A DNA stretch of 64,000 bases from positions 383,918 through 447,917 of the forward strand of contig JH152989.1 in NCBI GenBank assembly GCA_000226015.1, in the 5' to 3' direction. The position numbers were made by a program, and so were the translations under genes. The notes below the pieces were generated by a model. It saw only the letters and a list, made by a program, of their open reading frames with translations. It was not told the DNA's origin and ran no database searches. Positions 44,901 to 64,000 of this stretch are shown piece by piece (positions within the stretch are counted from its first letter, which is position 1; the number at the start of each line of letters is the position of its first letter). The stretch comes from Mnemiopsis leidyi (Eukaryota; Ctenophora; Tentaculata; Lobata; Bolinopsidae).

Positions 44901-47900
44901 GTCAGCCAGGTTGAAGTGCAGCGGACACGGGCTACCCATCTCCTCCAGGTAGGCTGAAACCTCAGACATGGGCCCATGGAAGGCAGTCTGTCCACCACTC
45001 AGCAGAGTCAGTCTGTCGCACATCATGAAGATGGCTGAGGAGGGTTGGTGGATGCTCAGGATAATTGTTCTCCCGTCCTTAGCTAGAGACTTAAGCAACT
45101 TTATTATTGACAGTGCTGTTGTTGAGTCCAGACCTGAGGTAGATTCGTCAGCGAAGAGTATGGGCGGGTCAGATATCAGCTCGGTTGCCAGGGACAACCG
45201 CTTCTTCTCCCCGCCAGATATTCCGTTTCCAGACACCCCTATAACTGTCCCCTGAGTGTGCAGTAGCCCGACCTTCCTCAAAACACTGTTAACTTTAGAC
45301 TTGATGTCGTCAGGACTGAAACAGTCGGTAGCTCTGAGAGCGGTGTGAAACCAGATGTGCTCCCAGACGGTCAGGCACGCCAGAAGTCTAGGTTCCTGCT
45401 CCACGTAGGCTGATATTTTGCCCATACAGTACTTAGCAGGAGCTCCCTGGACTCGTATGTCCCCTGTACACTGCAAGGTTGCGTTCTTGCTGTAACCATA
45501 GAGACAGTTCAGCAAGGTAGTCTTGCCTGCTCCGCTAGCTCCCATCAGGAAAGACAGCTCGCCCGGTTTTGCAGTGCCCGACACTTTGTCCAGAATTGTC
45601 TTTCTCTCTTTGACGGAGCTCTTCAGACAGCAGAGCGGAGATCTCCACCTCTCTACCCTGGTTGTTATCTCTATTGTAGCTGTTAACGTGTCCCACTCTA
45701 GCAACATCTGTCCGAAATCTTTGACAACTGAAGATTTTCGTCTTCTTCTGCCACTTCGACGGGTGGATGGAACTTTGAGACTGGACCCAGAGTCTGATTT
45801 ACCAAACTGTTCGTATTTTGGCAGGGAATCGGAGTCTGTTAACTTCGACATCTCGAGATCCTTCAGGGGTCCCCAAGACATGCCAATACTCAAAACTGTG
45901 ACCAAATCAGATATTGGCTTATGAGGACCTTTATATAATACTGTTATTCATATTTGATAGCCCACCAGATTGCAGAGATAAATCAAGAATATTAACGTAG
46001 ACGTTCATCAACAAACTCATCCTGACTGTTAGATATGAATGCAGACTAATCTCTTGATTAAAATAGCGACTGTAAAATACTGTCAATGTTTTCTATTCTC
46101 AATATTCCTTGTTCCCAAAATTATCTCCAATTACATGTGTTTACGTGTATGTGTTTCCATGGGAACAGTGTGGACAGATGTTGCACTTCCTACTTCTTGA
46201 TAATATCCCAGAATTTCTTGATAATATCTCTCTTTTTCTGCAGGAATTCTGCTCTACGGACCTCCTGGAACTGGAAAAACTCTGATGGCCAGGCAAATCG
46301 GGAAAATGTTGAACACGAGAAAACCTAAAATTGTTCAGGTTCGGAAATTTCTAAGAAAGCATAAAATGCATTTACACGCTTTTTAAAGCGCTGACCTGAA
46401 ATAATTGCCAAGCGTCAATGATATTAAAGAACTAAAATAGCTTTCGAAATTTAAAAACTGAAAATAGCTGCTATAATTATTACCACATCTAAAAAGTAAT
46501 GACTTCAGGGTCCCGAGATCCTCAGTAAAATGGTCGGAGAGAGCGAGGCTAATGTTAGAGCTCTGTTTGCCGAGGCGGAGGCGGAGGAAAAACAGATGGG
46601 TGCTAACAGGTTTTTAGATTATCAACTTTAGAATATCAATTTAGATTATTAACTTTCCCTGGATACGAAACTGTAGTCTTCTGTAGTTTATCAAATTTTC
46701 ATTTTAGCGACCTCTTTATAATTAAGATGTTCATGGCACCGTATAGGCTAGCTAGCTCTCTTATTCTAAGTTGGCACAGTAGATCCATGTTTCTATGATC
46801 ACTCTATGAGTCAATTTCTCTATAATCCCCACCTCCCCTCAGCGGTCTACACATGATAATAATGGACGAGTTGGACGCTATCTGCAAACAGAGAGGAAGT
46901 ACTAATACCGGTACTGGAGTACACGACACAGTGGTTAACCAGCTTCTAAGTAAGATAGACGGAGTAGAGCAGCTCAACAACATCCTCATTATAGGCATGA
47001 CTAACAGGTTAGAGCAGGTTACTAGAGTACTCACACTCAACAACATCCTCATTATAGGCATGACTAACAGGTTAGAGCAGGTTACTAGAGTACTCACACT
47101 CAACAATATCCTCATTATAGGCATGACTAACAGGTTAGAGCAGGTTACTAGAGTACTTACAATATAAACGTTGTACATATTCTGTATTGTAAGTTCAAGT
47201 CTTGTTCACACTAACCACCTCCAGAAAAGACATGATAGACGACGCGCTGTTGAGACCAGGTCGACTAGAAATACACATGGAAATATCGCTTCCTAACGAG
47301 CAGGGAAGAGTTGAGATACTCAACATTCACACAGGTAGATACATATCTTGTTATTAGGTAGATATATATCTAGTTATTGGGTAGATATATATCTAGTTAT
47401 ACAGGTAGATGCTGCAATTGTTTCCTTAAAAATGGTGAAGTGACGTTTGTTTTGCTGGTGGGGGGGGGGGGGGGGGGTATTGACACAATTTTAACGGCGT
47501 TGTGCCCCCGTGTAATCAAGTTCCACTAAAACACCTACTTTTAGCTACAATGAAAAAGAGTGGAAGACTAGACGCTGACGTAGACATTGCGGAGTTAGCC
47601 GCTCTGACCAAGAACTTTAGCGGGGCTGAAATAGAGGGTCTTGTCAGAGCTGCACAGAGCACCAGTCTTAACTCATACGTCACTGCAACTAGCAAGGTGA
47701 GTCGTGTTATACATCGGGGTAGATTGTATTTATTGTACATTTGGGAGCGGTACAATATTGTACTTTGTACACTGGAGCAGATTGTATTTATTGTACATTT
47801 GGGTACCGTGTACAATATTGTACTTTGTACACCGGGGCAGATTGTATTTATTGAAGATTTGGGGAGCGTGTACAATATTGTACTTTGTACACTGGATCTC

Positions 47901-49007
47901 TTGATTGTATTGTCCAAGGGAGCCAACACAATATTCTGTATTCTAAACTAAACAAAGTAATTTGTATTCTATCTAAGATGATGACATGATTGGAATTTTC
48001 TCGTTAAGGAAGACCGTAAAATTAAAAACGTTAACATTAACGACCATACAGGTAGAGATAAATCCCGAAGTGTACAAACAATTGAAAGTAAACCGAGCTC
48101 ACTTCTTACACTCGCTCGAACACGACGTACAGCCAGCTTTCGGTGCAAATATTGACGATCTAAATGATTATCTGCTCTACGGAATCATCCCTTGGAGTCC
48201 AGGTTACTGCTTTCAAGTCAGAATTAGATCTCAAATAATTAAAATGATAGTAAAACTATTTATTTAGAGGAAATTACATAACATTATCTTCTATATCCTG
48301 AATTATAAAACATTTCAGACATCTCTAAGATTCTGCAAGAAGGAGATCTGTACGCCAAGCAGGCTGGGAACAGCGACCGTACAGCCCTGGTTTCTCTCCT
48401 CCTGGAGGGTGAAAACTTTACCGGCAAGACCGCTCTAGCCGTAAAGATAGCCATCAACTCCGGCTTCCCCTTCACCAAGATAATTACCCCGGGAAAGCTG
48501 GTCGAGCTGGCGGACATGGCCAAGATACGCGCGATCTACAAGATCTTCACAGACGCGTACAAATCAGAAATCAGCTGTGTAATTCTGGACGGTATCGAGT
48601 CGCTTATAGAGTATGTCCCAATCGGGATTAGGTTCAACATGTCCATGGTACAGACGATCATGACGCTGATCAAGAACATGCCGCCGCGCGGCAAGAAACT
48701 CATGATAATCGCTACCTCCTCCAACCCAGGTCTCCTAAAGGACATCGGACTGCGACAACACTTCACCCACACCATGACAGCTCCGTTAGTACAGAGTGTC
48801 AGCAACATGGCGGACATTGTGGAGACTTTGCAGGTGTTCTCCCGGGAGGAGACGGAGAGTCTCAAGATGCAGCTGAAGGAGGTTAATTTGAGGGTGGGCG
48901 TGAAGAAGCTTATAGACATTTGTATGACGGCCAAGCAAGCTGGCGACTCTGAGGCGAAGAAGGCGACGTTTATAAATTTGTTGACCAGGGCCGGCGGAAT
49001 TTTGTAG
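41970..49007 (+). CDS. NSF: N-ethylmaleimide-sensitive factor (SNARE-disassembling AAA ATPase)
   Basis: Twelve exons in phase: 41970-42054, 42196-42344, 42460-42630, 43159-43290, 43440-43656, 46244-46338, 46509-46609, 46843-47007, 47225-47334, 47545-47696, 48052-48202 and 48319-49007, 738 residues (human 744). The order is an N domain, then D1 with Walker A GPPGTGKT, pore/helix region [14 protein letters not shown], Walker B IIMDELDA, sensor IIGMTNR and arginine finger region LLRPGRLE, then D2 with Walker [12 protein letters not shown] and ILDGIESL. D2 is more divergent, as usual, since it mainly holds the hexamer together. NSF with SNAP adaptors takes apart SNARE complexes after membrane fusion. 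Intron 5 holds an ABCG gene on the other strand, and the exon 8 donor region is triplicated. CATTTCCCCTTATAG ends three bases before the ATG. Confidence 0.95.
42634..42850 (+). repeat. Pyrimidine-rich low-complexity tract in NSF intron 3
   Basis: About 215 bp of CCCTTCCCTCC-type sequence follows the donor at 42631. It creates long but meaningless open frames on both strands. Confidence 0.9.
43866..45905 (-). CDS. ABCG-family half transporter, intronless, nested in NSF
   Basis: Single frame of 679 residues with the ABCG order: nucleotide-binding domain first, then six membrane segments. Walker [10 protein letters not shown] is at about 122-130, signature ISGGEKKR at about 229-236, Walker B ILFADE at about 249-254, and the H-loop sequence [11 protein letters not shown] follows. 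The C-terminal half is hydrophobic (for example [18 protein letters not shown] and [16 protein letters not shown]). It is an exporter of the white/ABCG group that must dimerise; the substrate cannot be told. It lies wholly inside NSF intron 5 (43657-46243), antisense. A TATATAA on the minus strand 27-33 bases before the first ATG suggests the second ATG (45881, MSWGPLKD) is the true start. The lack of introns suggests origin by retroposition. Confidence 0.9.
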   Translation of the reverse strand: MVTVLSIGMSWGPLKDLEMSKLTDSDSLPKYEQFGKSDSGSSLKVPSTRRSGRRRRKSSVVKDFGQMLLEWDTLTATIEITTRVERWRSPLCCLKSSVKERKTILDKVSGTAKPGELSFLMGASGAGKTTLLNCLYGYSKNATLQCTGDIRVQGAPAKYCMGKISAYVEQEPRLLACLTVWEHIWFHTALRATDCFSPDDIKSKVNSVLRKVGLLHTQGTVIGVSGNGISGGEKKRLSLATELISDPPILFADESTSGLDSTTALSIIKLLKSLAKDGRTIILSIHQPSSAIFMMCDRLTLLSGGQTAFHGPMSEVSAYLEEMGSPCPLHFNLADHLMDLSSGEDAYGMIKFYSSSVSKGYQAEGKVCKAASVSSLLDALAMSGTVGSRKVTFLAQLKAVMWRSGVVNARHLTLGKMRMFQTIFVAGLLSVIFFQIPDNPETSVSKIGVICLAILNHTCIVGFAVMRAFIADKGIYIQEKQLNMYTATVLFLSQNLTDLPFTLLHGWLYSTIIYWAVGFQSSFIKYLTTTAAITLSDVCSVGYGMTIAALARDFTRAQAINLGIFSLMALFIGNFLNPQTIPAYLQAGRYFCWMAPAVEIAAVTEFKDSFFNSTDNATFHGFESGLIVLEFYGFDASNYLQRDLIWLFALMIFYRLMAYLVLLLKSRKSGASKIDIQKS
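45932..45938 (-). promoter_or_regulatory. TATA box of the nested ABCG gene
   Basis: Minus strand TATTATATAAAGG. With the usual 25-31 bp spacing, transcription would start at about 45902-45908, at or just before the first ATG. No similarly placed TATA was noted for the neighbouring genes. Confidence 0.5.
46973..47161 (+). repeat. 63-bp x 3 repeat spanning the NSF exon 8 donor
   Basis: Units begin at 46973, 47036 and 47099. Each consists of the last coding bases (CTCAACAAC to ATGACTAACAG), the donor GTTAGA and intron bases to GTACTCACA. The three donors are 63 nt apart and the frame stays open, so use of the second or third would insert 21 or 42 residues after IIGMTNR. Confidence 0.95.
47335..47410 (+). 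repeat. Donor-derived 23-24 bp repeat after NSF exon 9
   Basis: GTAGAT starts at 47335 (the real donor) and again at 47358, 47381 and 47405, the copies separated by ACATATCTTGTTATT-like sequence. The last copy even regains ACAG before GTAGAT. Confidence 0.85.
47460..47477 (+). repeat. Poly(G) run of about 18
   Basis: Homopolymer G in NSF intron 9. Its length is prone to sequencing error. Confidence 0.85.
47722..47895 (+). repeat. About 60-bp x 3 repeat in NSF intron 10
   Basis: Three copies of AGATTGTATTTATTG through GTACAATATTGTACTTTGTACAC follow the donor at 47697. Each contains the palindrome GTACAATATTGTAC or a one-base variant of it. Confidence 0.85.
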
Positions 49008-49652
49008 CTTGGTTATGACCTGGTTTACTTGAGCACTTGTTACTGCCATATTTATTCTGGGGCTGCATGTTTGTTGAGTTATTGCTTTATTGCTTATCTC
49101 TCTTTTTGAATTGTTGCATTGATTTCAGTTTAGGCATTAAATTTCCCTTTTCCCACGGCCACAATTTGCGCTGTTCTTCCTGTACCAATCCCAGTTAGTC
49201 TAGCTTGTTGTAGTTATTTAATTGGAACTTATATTATCGTTTACACTTTGTAGTGATAATTATTGACGTAATTATGATAAAAACAACTTGCTTTTATTCA
49301 AGGATGATACTTGGCTCGGCTTCATAAAAGTTTTGAAGAAAGAAATCAATTATTGCTAATTTTAATTTTGACGATTTTAGAGATAAGAGTGATAGTTCAG
49401 AAATTGTTTTATTGTTAATTTTGTTGATGTGTTTAAAATAATTGTCACCGATGTATAATTGTTCTACACTATAAAGATTTCAATCCGTCTCCGTGTATCA
49501 TTGGGGAATTGGACTCAAATATTGTGTTTGTACAATTTGTAAGGTACTGAAATTCATATTTGGAAAAATATCATGTGACTTATAAAGAATTCAAATAATT
49601 ATGTGACAATAACCCTGACTATTGTAACTAGCGGCAGTGCTATGATATAAAG
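49008..49652. other. NSF 3' UTR and NDUFS7 promoter region
   Basis: About 645 bp of AT-rich sequence. I see no other gene. Confidence 0.6.
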
Positions 49653-50498
49653 ATGTCGGTTATCCTACGTAGAATCCTGCCTCCAGCTGTCCGCTCTCTG
49701 AGCTCTGTCCCCTCCAATGTGGACCCTAACGCAGGGAGCTTGGCGCGGTCCAGTAGAGCGAAGTACGATCTAGATAACCCTCCTGATGTCATTACTCGTC
49801 TTCCTGGTTAGAATTTGTAAATATTGTTAACCCAACCAATCAAACCAAAATCTTTGATATGTATTTAATTCTAAACATTGGCCCTGATCTCCACTCTCCC
49901 AGCCCAAGCTAACAGTGCGGGGGAGTATGCGATAACAAGTATTGACCACCTGTTTAACTGGGCTCGCAAATCCTCTCTCTGGCCCCTGACGTTCGGTCTG
50001 GCGTGCTGCGCTGTGGAGATGATGCACTCCGCCGCTGCGCGCTACGACTTTGACAAGTTCGGTATCGTCTTCAGAGCCAGTCCTCGACAAGCTGACGTTC
50101 TTATCGTGGCAGGTATTCGAATTATTACTGTTTAGCAGTTTTACTTTCTGTAAAGCTGAGAATTTCTTCACTAGATAATTGCTTTGGAGATATTGAAGAA
50201 TCTTGTTATAATTTCACCCTCAGGCACCCTGACCAACAAGATGGCGCCAGCGATGCGCAGAGTGTACGACCAGATGCCCGAACCGAAGTGGGTAATCTCG
50301 ATGGGGTCCTGCGCTAACGGAGGAGGTTACTACCACTACTCCTACTCGGTAGTGCGCGGCTGCGACAGGATCGTCCCTGTAGATATCTACGTGCCAGGAT
50401 GTCCGCCTACCGCGGAGGCGCTGTTGTACGGCTTCCTGCAGTTACAGAAGAAGGTGCAAGCTGAGAGGCGTACTCTTCACTACTTCCGCAGAGTTTAG
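49653..50498 (+). CDS. NDUFS7: Complex I subunit PSST/NuoB, 20 kDa Fe-S protein
   Basis: Three exons, 49653-49806, 49913-50112 (the alternative AG reading places the start at 49903, which keeps phase and is preferred) and 50224-50498, give 212 residues (human 213). The N-terminus [16 protein letters not shown] is a mitochondrial presequence. The conserved core holds the cysteines of cluster N2: [39 protein letters not shown] and [13 protein letters not shown]2 is the last Fe-S cluster of NADH:ubiquinone oxidoreductase and passes electrons to quinone. The gene lies between NSF and COPS2 on the same strand, with about 650 bp on each side. Confidence 0.96.
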
Positions 50499-51149
50499 AG
50501 TGCGGAAACAAACTTTAATTTATATATCTCAAACTTGTACAGTTATTGATGGGTTGATGTCTAGACATTAGGTCTGGAACAATAAGAGATAAGATATCAC
50601 CCATCCTGAACGCCCTGCCTGTGACCCTCCAAGCTCCAGGTGGCCCCAGTAAATTATTGGAGATAAACTTCGTGATTGAATAAATTGTTATTAGATGTTG
50701 AACCAATAACCCAAGGTTGTCATAAAACGCTCGCTTATTGGTCTCAGTTAAATGACTAGGATCATATTGGGTTTGATAAACGAGTCTAGCAAAAATTCTG
50801 CAGGTCTACATAGTGATTAGTGAATCCCAAAAATTTAGGTGTCAACTTTTAGTTTCGGTCTATGCTAACTTGAAATCATTTTGTAAGTTATGTTTTTTGC
50901 AAATTATAATCGTTCTATAACTGTCTTACTATTCCATGTTCACTCAATAGTCAAAAGATGATTAATTGCTTTAACTTCGCAGTGAAATAGTAACTCCAAT
51001 CCTGATTCCTGTCTAGTAGAATTACTTCAAAACTAACTAACGGAATTACTCAACAACTAACTAACGAAAACTCTCAACAACATACTAAGGAAGTAACTTA
51101 ACAACTATTTAACGAAATAACTTAACAACTTACTCTATATTGTCAAGAA
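50499..51149. other. Spacer between NDUFS7 and COPS2
   Basis: No gene is seen. About 51030-51135 carries a loose repeat of TTAACAACTAACTAACGAAA-like units ending just before the COPS2 ATG, probably in its promoter or 5' leader. Confidence 0.6.
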
Positions 51150-62909
<11,760 letters not shown>

Positions 62910-63645
62910 GGGCTGATACTCGGGGTACTTGTAGCCGATACTTACATTCGGGGATCTTGTCAGAAATCAGTTCTCATTGATGGCCACGTCATTTCGTGAC
63001 GGGAAAATGTTTGTCGCCGAAATTTTGTGACAATATTCAGAGAGGAACGTTTCATTGAGAGTCGATGTTTTGTAAACAAAAGGAGGGAAATCTAGGCTGT
63101 CACTGCACTGTCAGTTGATAAGAAACTTGGTTCTACTTCTAGTCACAACTATACTAGATTTGGCAAGAAACTTGGATTTCGACCTAATACGCATCTCAGT
63201 GGCAGATCGAATGAATGAGAGGTCATAAAACAGATCATCACAGATAAGAATATCTTTTGATGGAGCGATTAAAGACCGTAATAAAGGTGATGCTGCGCGG
63301 CGTTTTCTACGTAAACGTTTAAGTTTTTACTTAAAAAGATGAGATCGCCTCAAACTTTGGGTACGGCGCGCTTACTTTTTACATTTAAGATATATATTTG
63401 ATAGTGTTTTATTAATTAATTGGAACTACTGTCATTTCATTGGTTTGAAATTTCGGTAAACTTTAGTTTAATAATAGTTTCCCACTCAAAAGTATAGAAT
63501 TTAAACAAGGAAAGTTTTTCCTGATACTCGCTCAGCGATAGAAAACCAGCGATTGAAAAACTTATCGGAACCCGTGTCATGAAAAGTAGTACATGATTCT
63601 TGTTACATCAGAACAGCTATTCCAAAACCTCGGTAACAGTTAAAC
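62910..63645. other. Spacer between two convergent genes
   Basis: The 3' flank of COPS2 and of the minus-strand gene at 63646. No gene is seen. Confidence 0.6.
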
Positions 63646-63865
63646 TTAGCTGTGGTTATGTGAAACCTCAGAACTGACTTTCTCTTTTTCGATGTCATCG
63701 TGTGTCGAAAAGACTTCATCTTTAATAGAGTTCAAAGTTTCTAACTCTTCAACAGTCTCCCCGTGAGAATCAGATTCAAGTTTCTCTATGACACTCTCTA
63801 CATTCTCGATAACTCTCGTCTTCGTTAGTCCCAACTTCTTGAGTACCTTCTCCCTTAGCTCTGTC
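63646..63865 (-). CDS. Last exon of an unidentified gene, cut by the window edge
   Basis: A minus-strand acceptor (GAATTTTCCCGCAG) precedes 73 codons: a charged, probably coiled-coil tail (TELREKVLKKLGLTKTR, NVESVIEKLESD) ending SSEVSHNHS. The rest of the gene lies beyond the right edge. No family is recognised. Confidence 0.5.
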
Positions 63866-64000
63866 CTGCGGGAAAATTCCACAATTAACTTGTAGTCTCA
63901 TTGATAATAGTACAGTAACCAGTATCTAAAATATGTGTTGTTATGACGTTATTTAGTGTGAAATTTGATTTCTGTAATAACATTTACATCGTGCCGATTC

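Overview
The window is nuclear DNA of an animal. It has many short GT-AG introns, metazoan-type housekeeping proteins (Integrator subunit 1, NSF, COP9 signalosome subunit 2, insulin-degrading enzyme), short AT-rich spacers, SINE-like and MITE-like repeats and three N gaps. Compact genes, small genes nested in introns of larger ones, and splice-acceptor-like motifs directly before most start codons would suit a non-bilaterian animal that uses spliced-leader trans-splicing. A ctenophore is my best guess, but it is weakly supported.

Layout. 86-8441 (+): C-terminal two thirds of insulin-degrading enzyme, whose 5' part lies outside the window. 8442-12440: no gene; a 58-bp perfect palindrome, a tRNA-related SINE and a nest of small MITEs with exact 8-9 bp target duplications. 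12441-26999 (all minus): eight consecutive genes, in transcription order EXOSC3, GARS, MRPS10, MRPL48, RPS16, BOP1, ERAL1, RPS19, all concerned with ribosome building, rRNA processing or translation, separated by roughly 220-690 bp between coding parts. 27000-32831: about 5.8 kb without a convincing gene, with repeats and a SINE. 32832-40070 (+): INTS1, with a 4,969-nt last exon. 40071-41969: a stray second copy of a COPS2 exon beside an N gap and a three-hairpin repeat. 41970-49007 (+): NSF, with an intronless ABCG transporter gene inside intron 5 on the other strand. 49653-50498 (+): NDUFS7. 51150-62909 (+): COPS2, whose 8-kb intron 5 holds intronless RPF2 (+) and one or two unrecognised minus-strand genes. 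63646-63865 (-): last exon of an unidentified gene that runs past the right edge.

Functional picture. The minus-strand block is a translation cluster: cytosolic ribosomal proteins S19 and S16, the nucleolar factor BOP1, the exosome cap EXOSC3, glycyl-tRNA synthetase with likely dual cytosolic and mitochondrial start sites, and three mitochondrial ribosome genes (MRPS10, MRPL48, ERAL1). RPF2 adds another ribosome assembly factor further right. The second theme is splice-site instability: at least six exon-intron junctions in IDE, ERAL1, NSF and COPS2 are duplicated in tandem together with the splice signal. In NSF the duplication is in frame and would offer three alternative donors.

Exon borders were read by eye from splice consensus and alignment to remembered family sequences. 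No database search was run.
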